Origin: Acidovorax sp. CF316
Lineage (GTDB): Bacteria > Pseudomonadota > Gammaproteobacteria > Burkholderiales > Burkholderiaceae_C
NCBI RefSeq assembly: GCF_000276605.1
Contig: NZ_AKJX01000197.1
Location: forward strand, 1-32,650
Reading direction: 5' to 3'
DNA: 32,650 nucleotides
Under the pieces are notes generated by a model. It was not told the DNA's origin, searched no databases, and saw only the letters and a list, made by a program, of their open reading frames with translations. The stretch's first letter is position 1. Each line of letters begins with the position of its first letter. This document shows, piece after piece, positions 16,330 through 24,561 of the stretch. Both the position numbers and the translations under genes were made by a program.

Positions 16330-17562
16330 ATGACCGCGCCCCTGTCCCCCACGTCGTCGCCCATCGCCCACACCCCCACCGACGACCGCACCCTGGTGCG
16401 CGCCGTGCTGGCCCTCGGGGTCGGCGGCTTTTCCATCGGCACGGGCGAATTCGTCATCATGGGCCTGCTGCCCGAGGTGGCGCGCGACATCGGGGTCACC
16501 ATCCCGCAGGCCGGCCACGTCATCAGCGCCTATGCGCTGGGCGTGGTGGTCGGCGCCCCGGTGCTGGCCGTGCTGTGCGCCAACTGGGGCCGGCGTGCGC
16601 TGCTGATGGCGCTGATGGTGGTGTATGCGCTGGGCAACTTCGCATCGGCCCTGGCGCCGGGCTACCTGTCGCTCAGCGCCATGCGCCTGTTCACCGGCCT
16701 GCCGCACGGCACCTACTTCGGCGTGGCCGCCCTCGTGGCCGCGGCCCTGGCGCCGCCCGGGCGCCGCGCGCGCGCCGTGGGCTGGGTCATGCTGGGGCTG
16801 ACCACGGCCACCCTGGTGGGCGTGCCCATTGCGGCGGCGCTGGGCGAGTACTTCGGCTGGCGCGCGGCCTTCGTCTTCGTGGGGCTCATCGCCGTGGCCG
16901 CCGTGGTCATGGTGCGCCTGTGGGTGCCCGACATGCCGGCATCGCACGGTGCCAGCCCGCTGCGCGAACTGGGCGCCCTGGCGCGCAAGCAGGTGTGGTT
17001 CACCCTGGGCATCGGCGCCATCGGCTTTGGCGGCATGTTCGCCGTGTTCAGCTACATCAAGCCCACGCTGCTCGAAGTGGCCGGCCTCTCGCCCGCCTAT
17101 GTGCCCTTCGTGCTCTCGCTGTTCGGCTTGGGCATGGTGGCGGGCAACATCGTCGGTTCGCGCATGGCCGACAAGGCCCTCATGCCCGCCATCGGCAAGG
17201 TGCTGCTGTGGTCCATCGTGGTGCTCGCGCTGTTCGTGCCCGCCGCACACCACCCGGTCAGCGCCGCGCTGGCCACCTTCTTCCTGGGCACACTGGTCGC
17301 CATCGGCCCTGCGCTGCAGATCCGCCTGATGGACGTGGCCGGCGATGCGCAGACCCTGGCCGCAGCGCTCAACCACTCGGCCTTCAACGCCGCCAACGCG
17401 CTGGGCGCCTGGCTCGGCGGTGTGTCCATCGCGGCCGGCCTGGGCTGGACGTCCACCGGCTGGGTGGGCGTGGTGCTGGGCATCTGCGGCGTGGGCATCT
17501 TCGCGTGGTCGATGGGCAGCGAGCGGAACACGCAGCGCGCCACGGCGGGCCTCAAGGCCTGA
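16330..17562 (+). CDS. MFS transporter, AraJ/drug-efflux-like (12 membrane segments)
   Basis: A 410-residue inner-membrane transporter of the major facilitator superfamily. About a dozen hydrophobic segments are visible from residue 24 onward, starting with LGVGGFSIGTGEFVIMGLLPEV, the hallmark of the AraJ/CmlA-like efflux group. The A-motif region between segments 2 and 3 is degenerate (CANWGRRALL). The start at 16330 gives a short hydrophilic tail before the first helix; ATGs at 16273 and 16303 in frame would add a cysteine-rich stretch unlikely to be real, though no start has a strong ribosome site. It is divergent from the HAD hydrolase. Substrate unknown; export of a sugar, drug or metabolite by proton antiport is the family role. 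Confidence 0.87.
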   Translation: MTAPLSPTSSPIAHTPTDDRTLVRAVLALGVGGFSIGTGEFVIMGLLPEVARDIGVTIPQAGHVISAYALGVVVGAPVLAVLCANWGRRALLMALMVVYALGNFASALAPGYLSLSAMRLFTGLPHGTYFGVAALVAAALAPPGRRARAVGWVMLGLTTATLVGVPIAAALGEYFGWRAAFVFVGLIAVAAVVMVRLWVPDMPASHGASPLRELGALARKQVWFTLGIGAIGFGGMFAVFSYIKPTLLEVAGLSPAYVPFVLSLFGLGMVAGNIVGSRMADKALMPAIGKVLLWSIVVLALFVPAAHHPVSAALATFFLGTLVAIGPALQIRLMDVAGDAQTLAAALNHSAFNAANALGAWLGGVSIAAGLGWTSTGWVGVVLGICGVGIFAWSMGSERNTQRATAGLKA

Positions 17563-17569
17563 GCGTAGC

Positions 17570-17589
17570 GGCGGCGCTACAGCGCCGCC
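17570..17589 (+). terminator. Hairpin after the MFS gene
   Basis: GGCGGCGC (17570-17577), loop TACA, GCGCCGCC (17582-17589): a perfect 8-bp GC stem starting 8 bases after the MFS stop. There is no clear T-run, so it may act as a partial terminator or mRNA stabiliser ahead of alaC. Confidence 0.4.
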
Positions 17590-17696
17590 CTCTGCAGACC
17601 GGCCACCGCGTTCTGCGTTACAGTGAACGCGGGCCAACCCCATTGTTGGCCACGTCGCTCGGACGGTTCCGGGCGCTTACGTGAAAGTTCACCAGC

Positions 17697-18929
17697 ATGT
17701 CTGCTTCTCAGGGCAAGCGCCGCTTTGCGCGCATCGATCGCCTCCCCCCCTACGTCTTCAACATCACGGCCGAGCTCAAGCTGGCTGCCCGCCGCCGTGG
17801 CGAGGACATCATCGACATGAGCATGGGCAACCCCGATGGCGCGACCCCGCCGCACATCGTGGCCAAGCTCACCGAGGTGGCCCAGCGGCCCGACACCCAC
17901 GGCTACTCCGCCAGCAAGGGCATCCCGCGCCTGCGCCGCGCCATCAGCCACTGGTACAAGGACCGCTATGCGGTGGACATCAACCCCGACACCGAGGCCA
18001 TCGTCACCATCGGCTCCAAGGAGGGCCTGGCCCACCTGATGCTGGCCACGCTGGACCGGGGCGACACCGTGCTCGTGCCCGACCCGAGCTACCCCATCCA
18101 CATCTACGGCGCGGTGATCGCCGGTGCCGACATCCGCAGCGTGCCCGTGGCGCCCGACGTGGACTTTTTTGCCGAGCTCGAAAAAGCCATCCGCGGCAGC
18201 TACCCCAAGCCCAAGATGATGATCTTCGGCTTCCCGAGCAACCCCACGGCGCAGTGCGTGGAGCTGTCGTTCTTTGAGCGCGTGATCGCGCTGGCCAAGA
18301 AGCACGACATCCTGGTGGTGCACGACCTGGCCTACGCCGACATCGTGTACGACGGCTACCGCGCCCCCAGCATCATGGAAGTGCCCGGCGCCAAGGACGT
18401 GGCGGTGGAGTTCTTCACCCTGTCCAAGAGCTACAACATGGCCGGCTGGCGCGTGGGCTTCATGGTCGGCAACCCCGACCTCGTGGCCGCGCTCGCCCGC
18501 ATCAAGAGCTACCACGACTACGGCACCTTCACCCCCCTGCAGGTCGCAGCCATCGCCGCGCTCGAGGGCGACCAGCAGTGCGTGAAAGACATCGCCGCCC
18601 AGTACCAGCGCCGCCGCGACGTGCTGTACAAAGGCCTCACCGAAGCCGGCTGGGCCGTGGACTGCCCCAAGGCCAGCATGTACATCTGGGCCCGCATCCC
18701 CGAGCCCTACCGCGCCCTGGGCTCGCTCGAATTCGCCCGCCAGTTGCTCGACAAGGCCAAGGTCTGCGTATCCCCCGGCATTGGCTTCGGCGACCAGGGC
18801 GACGAGTACGTGCGCTTTGCCCTTATCGAGAACGAGGCCCGCATCCGCCAGGCCGTGCGCGGCATTCGGGCCATGTTCAAGGCCGATGGGTTGTTGAAGG
18901 TGCCTGCGGCGGCGGCGACGACGGCGTGA
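17697..18929 (+). CDS. alaC: Alanine-type pyridoxal-phosphate aminotransferase (AlaC-like)
   Basis: A 410-residue class I/II aminotransferase interconverting alanine/2-oxoglutarate with pyruvate/glutamate by family. PLP-binding features are visible: K244 in [14 protein letters not shown] forms the Schiff base, D210 and Y213 ([10 protein letters not shown]) contact the ring nitrogen and phenol oxygen, and N182 lies in FPSNPTA. The opening [35 protein letters not shown], here cited by its key residues R13, P17 and N45, is typical of AlaC/YfdZ rather than of aspartate transaminases. In many betaproteobacteria I recall hom and thrC directly after this gene; here a GAF-domain gene follows instead. 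A 134-base gap with a hairpin separates it from the MFS gene, so it likely has its own promoter. Confidence 0.87.
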   Translation: MSASQGKRRFARIDRLPPYVFNITAELKLAARRRGEDIIDMSMGNPDGATPPHIVAKLTEVAQRPDTHGYSASKGIPRLRRAISHWYKDRYAVDINPDTEAIVTIGSKEGLAHLMLATLDRGDTVLVPDPSYPIHIYGAVIAGADIRSVPVAPDVDFFAELEKAIRGSYPKPKMMIFGFPSNPTAQCVELSFFERVIALAKKHDILVVHDLAYADIVYDGYRAPSIMEVPGAKDVAVEFFTLSKSYNMAGWRVGFMVGNPDLVAALARIKSYHDYGTFTPLQVAAIAALEGDQQCVKDIAAQYQRRRDVLYKGLTEAGWAVDCPKASMYIWARIPEPYRALGSLEFARQLLDKAKVCVSPGIGFGDQGDEYVRFALIENEARIRQAVRGIRAMFKADGLLKVPAAAATTA

Positions 18930-19102
18930 TGCCGCAATGATGGCCACCTGATCGGAGTTGGCGGCTCGCGGGTGAAAGGGGATGGCGGTAACCAGGCCGT
19001 CCGCTCTTCATGCGCAGCGCCATCTCTCGGTCATGTGTGATTCGATACGCAACAGACTTTTGCTTACGGCAGCCTGCTGAGTCGCGATTTAGACTGGCAG
19101 GT

Positions 19103-19627
19103 ATGCACATGTTCGACTACCACCCCGACGACTTGGACGTCACCATTTCTGAAATGCTGGTCGCCACCAGTGACTCTGCCGATCACGAACTTCCCGAAGT
19201 GGTGCCAGCGGTGCTGAAACTGCTGCGCAAACGCCTGGGCATGGACGTGGCCTTCGTCTCGCAGATCGCAGACGGTCGCCGCACCTTCAAAGCCGTGGAC
19301 AGCGCGCCCGATTTTGCGCCCGTCGTGGCGGGCATGTCCGACCCGGCCGAAGAAAGCTGGTGCCAGTATGTCGTCGAAGGCCGCTTGCCCGAGAAGATCG
19401 ATGACGCAGCGCCGCTGGTCGCTGCCGGTAAGATGCCCGATCCCGGCTTCACCATCGGCACCCACCTGAGCACCCCCGTGCGCCTGGCCGACGGACAGGT
19501 GTACGGCACTTTGTGCTGCTTCAGCCGGGACGTGCATCCGGGGGCGGACATTGACCGTCTGCGGTTTACCGCGAATCTGCTGGCAGAAAAGCTCTCGCCC
19601 GGCGCGGTGGCGACTCCCTCCCAGTGA
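19103..19627 (+). CDS. GAF-domain protein
   Basis: A 174-residue cytoplasmic protein that is essentially one GAF domain, a small-molecule or redox sensing fold. Recognisable parts are the helical start (EVVPAVLKLLRKRLGMDVAFVSQI, key residues 43-60), WCQYVVEGRLP (about 92-102) and IGTHLSTPVRLADGQVYGTL, ending GTLCCFSR, the usual GAF core strand pair. No output domain is attached, so it would act as a stand-alone sensor or partner. The start at 19103 begins the folded part; the frame upstream looks non-coding. It is separated by 173 bases from alaC and convergent with the HxlR gene. Ligand and partner are unknown. Confidence 0.75.
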   Translation: MHMFDYHPDDLDVTISEMLVATSDSADHELPEVVPAVLKLLRKRLGMDVAFVSQIADGRRTFKAVDSAPDFAPVVAGMSDPAEESWCQYVVEGRLPEKIDDAAPLVAAGKMPDPGFTIGTHLSTPVRLADGQVYGTLCCFSRDVHPGADIDRLRFTANLLAEKLSPGAVATPSQ

Positions 19628-19700
19628 ATCTGCGGTAGTTGGGGGCAACGGGCGGCGCGCGCAATGCGCCTCACAAGCCTTGCGCGTGCGTTTGCGGCGT

Positions 19701-19748
19701 GCGCCAAGCTATGCCAAGTGGACTCTGGCCTTCCACACAACTTGGCGC
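19701..19748. repeat. Inverted repeat between convergent GAF and HxlR genes
   Basis: GCGCCAAG (19701-19708) and CTTGGCGC (19741-19748) are perfect inverted arms; inside, a further GCCAAG (19713-19718) repeats the left arm. It lies downstream of both convergent genes and may end transcription from each side. No T-run is present. Confidence 0.35.
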
Positions 19749-19768
19749 TTGCTGGCCGACCGACAGTA

Positions 19769-20209
19769 CTAGGTGGCGGTTGGCTTTCGCGCATCGAATC
19801 GACTCCTTGCGTGTTCAACATGCTGCGAGTTATGCGCTACCCAGTCGACCAAGCCTTGTAAGGCAGGCAGCAAACTGAGCCCCATCCCCGTCAATTCGTA
19901 CTCGACCCGGGGCGGGACCTCAGCGAAGACTTCTCTGAGCACCAGTCCGTCTCGTTCCAGGCTTCGAAGAGTCTGGGCGAGCATTTTCTCGGAAATGCTG
20001 CCAATGGCTTTCATCAGTTCCGAGAACCGGGCTCTACCGCCAGGCAGCATCGATAGCGCGAGTAAAGAAAAAATACTCCACTTGTCGCCAACCTTTGTCA
20101 GCAGCTCGCGAAAGGCTACCGGATCCTCATGTCCGCATAGCAGAACAGGCGTTTCATTATCGTTCGAGGGTTTATTTTTCATACATACTTCTATGTTAGC
20201 TGCTGACAT
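19769..20209 (-). CDS. HxlR-family (DUF24) winged-helix regulator
   Basis: A 146-residue MarR-like regulator of the HxlR group. The family core is clear: PVAFRELLTKVGDKWSIFSL (about 31-50), then LMKAIGSISEKMLAQTLRSLERDGLV (key residues ISEKML, LERDGL) forming the recognition helix and wing, and VEYELTGMG before the C-terminal helix. A cysteine lies at residue 25 (LLCGHED); in several relatives a cysteine near the N-terminus senses electrophiles or quinones. The ATG at 20209 is preferred because AAGGA lies nine bases upstream on its strand; 20182 and 20266 are alternatives. It is divergent from a VOC-fold gene with a perfect palindrome between. Base composition is markedly lower in GC than the neighbours, suggesting acquisition. 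Confidence 0.88.
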   Translation of the reverse strand: MSAANIEVCMKNKPSNDNETPVLLCGHEDPVAFRELLTKVGDKWSIFSLLALSMLPGGRARFSELMKAIGSISEKMLAQTLRSLERDGLVLREVFAEVPPRVEYELTGMGLSLLPALQGLVDWVAHNSQHVEHARSRFDARKPTAT

Positions 20210-20235
20210 ATCTGTGCGTCCTTGTGCAAAAGAAT

Positions 20236-20252
20236 TCACTGAAGTACAGTGA
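20236..20252. promoter_or_regulatory. Palindromic operator candidate between hxlR-type and VOC genes
   Basis: TCACTG (20236-20241) and CAGTGA (20247-20252) are perfect inverted arms around AAGTA. The site sits in the 87-base divergent gap, where a dimeric HxlR protein would be expected to bind. Confidence 0.5.
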
Positions 20253-20296
20253 CTGACCAAATCCAACCAATTGTCGAATACCCCAAAAGGAACGAA

Positions 20297-20674
20297 ATGC
20301 TAGACCATGCCATCCTTACTGTCAGCAACATCGAAGTGTCGGTCGCGTTCTACGAGGCGGCCCTGAAACCTCTCTCCATCAAGTTCCTCGCGCCCTACAA
20401 GGGAAGTGACGGACACCCAGACCTCTGGGGTTTCGGAACCGGCAAGAATATCTTTTTCTGGCTAAAGCATGGAAAGCCCCACCCAGAGGCAATCCACTTG
20501 GGATTTGTAGCCGAAAGCAATGACGTGGTCGATGCGTTTTACAAGGCATCTATCGCGGCTGGGGCGAAGGAAAATATTTCACCCCGCGCCAGGATTGAAT
20601 ACTATCCGGGTTATTACGCCGCCGACGTCTTTGATCCTGACGGTTATTCTTTCGAGGCTGTTCATAAGAACTGA
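20297..20674 (+). CDS. VOC-fold (glyoxalase/bleomycin-resistance-like) protein
   Basis: A 125-residue single-domain protein with two beta-alpha-beta-beta-beta modules. MLDHAILTVSNIEVSVAFYEAAL is the standard VOC opening (key residues H4, Y19), IHLGFVAE starts the second module with its metal-type histidine, and DVFDPDGYSFEAVHKN closes it with the usual DPDGxxxE motif (glutamate ligand). Metal-dependent lyase, isomerase, dioxygenase or antibiotic-sequestering roles all occur in this fold. The start at 20297 has AAAGG/AAGGA six to ten bases upstream. It is divergent from the HxlR regulator, which probably controls it, and its codon use is more AT-rich than the window's norm. A detoxification function is a reasonable inference; substrate unknown. 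Confidence 0.85.
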   Translation: MLDHAILTVSNIEVSVAFYEAALKPLSIKFLAPYKGSDGHPDLWGFGTGKNIFFWLKHGKPHPEAIHLGFVAESNDVVDAFYKASIAAGAKENISPRARIEYYPGYYAADVFDPDGYSFEAVHKN

Positions 20675-20692
20675 TGTCGATAGGAAACAATG

Positions 20693-20738
20693 CCAAGAAA
20701 ATTTTTTTATGAAAATAAAAATACGTGTCTTTTCTTGG
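20693..20738. terminator. Inverted repeat in AT-rich tail after the VOC gene
   Basis: CCAAGAAAA (20693-20701) and TTTTCTTGG (20730-20738) are perfect 9-base inverted arms around a 28-base AT-rich loop, 19 bases after the VOC stop. It may terminate the VOC transcript. The remaining bases up to 20930 hold no gene I can support; GC content rises back to the window norm near 20800. Confidence 0.4.
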
Positions 20739-20930
20739 AATTTTTGGAACCATTCAATAATGTGTACCCTCTCAGGGATCGGCGAAGTGGGGTAATGTCA
20801 AGCCGCAGACAATGCGACCTCATGGTGCCGGGCGGGGCATCTCCAGGTGCGGCATGACAAGGATGCTCCATTTGTCGTCACAGCCGCGCCCGCACGCTGG
20901 GTCTGGCGCAGGGCTGCGCTCGCCAACCCC

Positions 20931-22037
20931 TCAGACCTTGCGCAACCCCTGCAGGGTCTGCAGCAACACCACCCGCGTCTGCCCCAGCACCATGCCCTTC
21001 CACTCCTCGTTGTCGCAGTAGAACGCATCACGCAGCTGGGTGCGGATCTCGCGCTGCTGCGCGGCTGGTGCCTCGGGGTGGCGGCGCAGCCAGGTGTCTG
21101 CGCGCAGGCGCAGCAGCATGTCCGCCTCGGGCAGGGTGCCAAACTCCAGGCCCATGGGGGCGATGCGGGCGTTGGGACATTCGTCGAAAGCGGTGGTCAC
21201 CACCGGGCCCGACACGTCGGCCGAGGCCGAATCGCCGGAGAAGGGCGAGAACACGTCGGCGCCCCACCAGGATTGGGCCAGCGCCAGGTCTTCGGGCGTG
21301 TTGCGGCCGGGGTAGATCTTCTCGCCGTGGCCGTAGGGCCCCAGGCCCGTGTGCACGTCGATCCAGCCCAGGTGCGTGGCCGATGCCGCGTATTTGCGCA
21401 GAATGGAGCGAATGGTCTTGTTGCTCCACGACGGCGCGGTGCCGCCGTAGAACAAGCCGTCGGGCGAGGTGTACTGGCCCTTGAACACGGCATTGCGGAA
21501 GGCGGCGAGGCCATGCTGGGCAACGTAGGCGTCCACAGCCGCATCGTCGGCGGGTGTGGGTGGCCAGGTGGCGGGCAGCACCAGCGGCTCGACCTCGGCA
21601 TACGCCGTGTTCACCGGCAGCGGCGCGCTGAAGTCGATGTGGTTGCGGTTCAGGTCGATGTTGTCTTCGTTGGTGCGGTGCAGGTGCGAGAACCCGTGCG
21701 GGTTGACCGCATGCACCAGCAGCAGTGCCACGCCGGCCTGTTCGAGCCGCGCGAGCAGGTCGGCATCGTGGAGCGTGGCGACCTGCGTGCCCGAGCCGCA
21801 GAAGCCCTCGGGCCCATGCGTGCCCGAGGTCACAAGCAGGATCTTTTGCGCACCGATGGCGCCGACCAGCGCCACGTCGGTGGCCAGCTCTTCGCCCAGC
21901 GCACCCCGGTGGTCCGGGTGCATAAAGGACTCGATGGCCGCGCCGCTGTGCGCCGCGGCTTCGAGGAACTTGGTGCGGGCTTCGGCGTAGGTGCCCGAGA
22001 AGTGGCGCGTGGCCGCGCTGCGTTGCGGTGTAGACAT
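20931..22037 (-). CDS. DUF2817 (peptidase M14-like) metalloprotein
   Basis: A 368-residue protein of the DUF2817 family, related to zinc carboxypeptidases M14. Probable zinc ligands are H74 and E77 (SGTHGPEGF) and H229 (IDVHTGLG), and the substrate-binding segment DLNRN (about 128-132) follows TNEDNI. No signal peptide is seen. The ATG at 22037 has AGGAG eight bases upstream on its strand. It begins 36 bases after ureD and may be cotranscribed with it. Relatives are annotated as putative amidohydrolases or peptidases with no firm substrate; an N-acyl amino acid or short peptide is plausible. The C-terminal part after about 300 is less conserved to my eye. Confidence 0.82.
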   Translation of the reverse strand: MSTPQRSAATRHFSGTYAEARTKFLEAAAHSGAAIESFMHPDHRGALGEELATDVALVGAIGAQKILLVTSGTHGPEGFCGSGTQVATLHDADLLARLEQAGVALLLVHAVNPHGFSHLHRTNEDNIDLNRNHIDFSAPLPVNTAYAEVEPLVLPATWPPTPADDAAVDAYVAQHGLAAFRNAVFKGQYTSPDGLFYGGTAPSWSNKTIRSILRKYAASATHLGWIDVHTGLGPYGHGEKIYPGRNTPEDLALAQSWWGADVFSPFSGDSASADVSGPVVTTAFDECPNARIAPMGLEFGTLPEADMLLRLRADTWLRRHPEAPAAQQREIRTQLRDAFYCDNEEWKGMVLGQTRVVLLQTLQGLRKV

Positions 22038-22073
22038 GGCGAATGGCTCCTGTGTGGGGTGTGTCGAGTGGGG

Positions 22074-22913
22074 CTACATCGCCCAGATGCGCGGCGTCTC
22101 GCCCTGCAGCGCCCACATCTGCTCGCGCCAGGCCACGCGCACGGCCTTGAGCAGCTTCATCGCCGGCTCCACCTGCGGGGCCAGCACGCGCACCACCACC
22201 ATCTGCGCGTTGGGGCTGGTGGCGCCTGCGGTGGCGGTCAGGGTGGGGTGCGCATCCATCACTGCGCGCGCAGCGTCCAGTGCGGCGTCGCGGCGGTTGC
22301 GCTCCAGCGCGCTGCCGGCGGCAAAAAACATGCTCGCCATGCAGCGCTGGCCGGCCAGGCCCAGCGGGCTTTGCAGCAGGCGCTCGTCGGCGGCGTCGAT
22401 CACGCCGCGCTCCAGCCACAGGCCGGGCACGGTGAGGTGCTGCACGAAGCGGCCCTGCACAAAGGGCTGCTCGGCATGGGGCAGGCCCAGGGCGGTCACG
22501 TCCCAGCCCATGCATTCGGCGCCAGGCGCCAGGTTCAGAGTGAGGTGGTTCTCGGCATTGCAGGCGCTGTAGCACAGGGCCTCCAGCGGCAGCCATTCCA
22601 GGCGCGCGCCCTCGGCCAGCGTCAGGTGGCTGCGCTGCAGCGCCAGAGGGCCGGTGGAGCGGTAAAAGCGCGTGGCGCCCGGCGTGGTCACCAGGCCGTG
22701 CGCGCCCGGGCCCACGGTGGCGGTGATGTCCAGCGTGTCGCCGCCCACCAGGCCGCCGGGCGGGTGCACCAGCACGTTGTGGCAGATGCCATCGCCCTCG
22801 GGGTACAGGCTTTGCAGGATGCGCAGCGGGCCGTTGTGCTCGTACCGTGCCACGGTGCGGGCGTTCGGTTCTTCAACGGTGTAGTCGAGCTGCAGGCGGG
22901 CGTGCCAGGACAT
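22074..22913 (-). CDS. ureD: Urease accessory protein UreD
   Basis: A 279-residue, apparently intact UreD, the chaperone that binds urease apoprotein with UreF and UreG for nickel delivery. Diagnostic blocks are GPLRILQSLYPEG (about 27-39), HPPGGLVGGDTLDI (about 51-64), TTPGATRFYRS (about 77-87), EGARLEWLPLEAL and, later, VIDAADERL. No ureA, B, C, E, F or G lies beside it: downstream is a DUF2817 gene and upstream a hairpin and an FAD oxidase gene. urtE at the window's left end is not followed by urease genes either. ureD usually opens the urease operon, so this copy is displaced, a spare, or a rearrangement remnant. No strong ribosome site is visible. Confidence 0.9.
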   Translation of the reverse strand: MSWHARLQLDYTVEEPNARTVARYEHNGPLRILQSLYPEGDGICHNVLVHPPGGLVGGDTLDITATVGPGAHGLVTTPGATRFYRSTGPLALQRSHLTLAEGARLEWLPLEALCYSACNAENHLTLNLAPGAECMGWDVTALGLPHAEQPFVQGRFVQHLTVPGLWLERGVIDAADERLLQSPLGLAGQRCMASMFFAAGSALERNRRDAALDAARAVMDAHPTLTATAGATSPNAQMVVVRVLAPQVEPAMKLLKAVRVAWREQMWALQGETPRIWAM

Positions 22914-22941
22914 GGATGAATCACTGCCGAGCTGCGCGGCT

Positions 22942-22958
22942 GCTATTAAATGAATAGC
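22942..22958. repeat. Short AT-rich palindromic repeat upstream of ureD
   Basis: GCTATT (22942-22947) and AATAGC (22953-22958) are inverted arms around AAATG. I recall similar GCTATT-N-AATAGC elements as common intergenic repeats in Acidovorax-type genomes; this was not searched. It lies within the 188-base gap between the FAD oxidase and ureD. Confidence 0.45.
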
Positions 22959-23024
22959 TGATTATGCCTCTGCGACTTTTTGCACGGCGGCTTTGAAGGA
23001 TCGCGTTCAGCCGGATAGCTAGGC

Positions 23025-23064
23025 GGGGAGCCGCAGACAGTGCTTTTGCACGGCAAGGCTCCCC
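23025..23064 (-). terminator. Hairpin ending the N-heterocycle gene cluster
   Basis: GGGGAGCC (23025-23032) and GGCTCCCC (23057-23064) are perfect arms, with AGCTAG and GCTAGCT giving further outer complementarity (about 23017-23077). Located 38 bases after the stop of the FAD oxidase on its strand, it probably ends that operon and sets ureD apart. No T-run. Confidence 0.45.
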
Positions 23065-23101
23065 AACGACGCTAGCTGGTTGAAGGCAAATCCGCAGGGC
23101 A

Positions 23102-24463
23102 CTAAGCCACCTTGGCTACAGGAGGTACCCAGCTGCGCAGCTTGCCGGGGTTGAGCAGGCCCTGTGGATCGAAGCGCTGCTTGATGCCCACCACGGCGGG
23201 GTCCAGGTTGTTCTGCTTGCCGTCTTCCACGATGTAGACGTGCGGGTTGTTGATCTGCACGCCATGGTCGCGGTAGATCTGCATGATCTGGTTCAGGCGC
23301 TCCTCGGTGCTGTAGCGGATGATCTGCAGCCCGCTGCAGTTGAAGGCGCCTTCCTTGGTGCGCAGAAACTCCAGGTGCATCATCACCTCGCCGCCCAGGG
23401 CCTTCTCCAGCGCCTTCACCTGCTCCAGCCGGGTGGCGGGGTTGAAGCCGCTCTGGATGTAGGTGAGCGTCTTGTCCACCTTCAGCGCGTGCAGGGTGGT
23501 GTGGTTCCAGGTGTATTCGAGCAGCGTCTTGTGGCTCTTTTCCACCTCGTCGGCGGTCTTGCGGTAGCCGACGTTGCCGCCGTATCGGGTGGCCATGTCG
23601 CGCATGCCGTCTTCGGAGTGCGGGGCCACCAGCAGCATCACCGCGTGGCAACCCGCGGGCAGGTGCTCGGCCAGGCTGGTGAAGTAGGCCGGGATGGGCG
23701 CGGCCAGAAAGCACACCTCCTTTTTCTCCAGCCCCGGCGCGGCGCCAAAGCGGTCGGCAAACTCCAGCGCGGCGTCGAACTCGGTGAAGGTGACGATGCA
23801 TTCCGTCCACGCCACCGTGGGGGTCAGCGCCACCTCCAGCTCCAGCACGATGCCGTTGGTACCGTAGGTGTGGTGCAGCAGCATGGCCTCGGGGCCGCGC
23901 AGCTCGATGACCTGGGGCTCGGGCTCCACCGTCATGGCACGCACCGCCAGCACGTTGCCAGGGGCGGCCAGCGGGCCGTGGTTGATCGACCCGGCCCCGC
24001 CAAAGCCGCCGCCGAACAGCCCGCCCAGCGTGGCGCTGCGGTAGGTGGAGGGCAGCCAGCGCAGCTCCTGCCCCAGGGGCTTGGCCTGCGCGTCGAAGTC
24101 CGACAGGCGGATGCCCGCCTGCGCCCGGCCCACGCCGCCACGCACCCAGCCAAAGCCGTTGTAGCCCGACAGGTCCAGAATCACCCCGCCATGCAGCGGC
24201 GTGCTCTGCCCGTAGTTGCCGGTGCCGCTGCCGCGCACGGTGAGAGGGATCTGCGCCTGTGCGCAAGCCGCCACCACCTGGCGGATCTCGTCCTCGGTGC
24301 GCGGGCGCACGGCCACGTCGCCGCGCTTGCCGGCCAGGTCGCGCTTGAGCACGGGGCTGAACCAGGCAAAGTCCTGCGACAGGCGGCCCACGCGCAGCGG
24401 GTCGGCAATCCAGTCCAGGCCGGGCAGCAGCTCGGGCAGTTGGTGGGCGGTGAGGGTGGTCAT
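23102..24463 (-). CDS. FAD-binding oxidase (VAO/PCMH family)
   Basis: A 453-residue flavoprotein of the vanillyl-alcohol-oxidase/GlcD superfamily. The PCMH-type FAD domain covers about 45-220, with RPRTEDEIRQVV (53-64) and the pyrophosphate loop VRGSGTGNYGQ (76-86). The C-terminal FAD-oxidase domain ends in RFDPQGLLNPGKL, the usual closing motif. Such enzymes oxidise alcohols, 2-hydroxy acids, amines or phenols. The ATG at 24463 has GGAGA eight bases upstream on its strand. It follows the ABC permease gene after 98 bases and is the last gene before a hairpin, so it is probably part of the same catabolic unit and oxidises the imported compound or an intermediate. No signal peptide; cytoplasmic. 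Confidence 0.86.
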   Translation of the reverse strand: MTTLTAHQLPELLPGLDWIADPLRVGRLSQDFAWFSPVLKRDLAGKRGDVAVRPRTEDEIRQVVAACAQAQIPLTVRGSGTGNYGQSTPLHGGVILDLSGYNGFGWVRGGVGRAQAGIRLSDFDAQAKPLGQELRWLPSTYRSATLGGLFGGGFGGAGSINHGPLAAPGNVLAVRAMTVEPEPQVIELRGPEAMLLHHTYGTNGIVLELEVALTPTVAWTECIVTFTEFDAALEFADRFGAAPGLEKKEVCFLAAPIPAYFTSLAEHLPAGCHAVMLLVAPHSEDGMRDMATRYGGNVGYRKTADEVEKSHKTLLEYTWNHTTLHALKVDKTLTYIQSGFNPATRLEQVKALEKALGGEVMMHLEFLRTKEGAFNCSGLQIIRYSTEERLNQIMQIYRDHGVQINNPHVYIVEDGKQNNLDPAVVGIKQRFDPQGLLNPGKLRSWVPPVAKVA

Positions 24464-24561
24464 GTCTGTCTCTCCTGTCGGTGCGGCGGGTGGTGGCAGG
24501 CAAAGCGCGGCCCCCACCACGCGTGCGCGGTGTCGAAAATGAGTGTGGTGCTAATTGCGGA

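Noticed and set aside
19628-19768. Possible integron attC site next to the low-GC genes
   Set aside because: The inverted repeat lacks recognisable RYYYAAC and GTTRRRY core sites, and no integrase is present in the window.
20847-22919. Plus-strand open frame of 690 codons
   Set aside because: It runs antisense to the well-supported DUF2817 and ureD genes, is rich in H, Q, R, G and A without any motif, and has no ribosome site; a GC-rich shadow.
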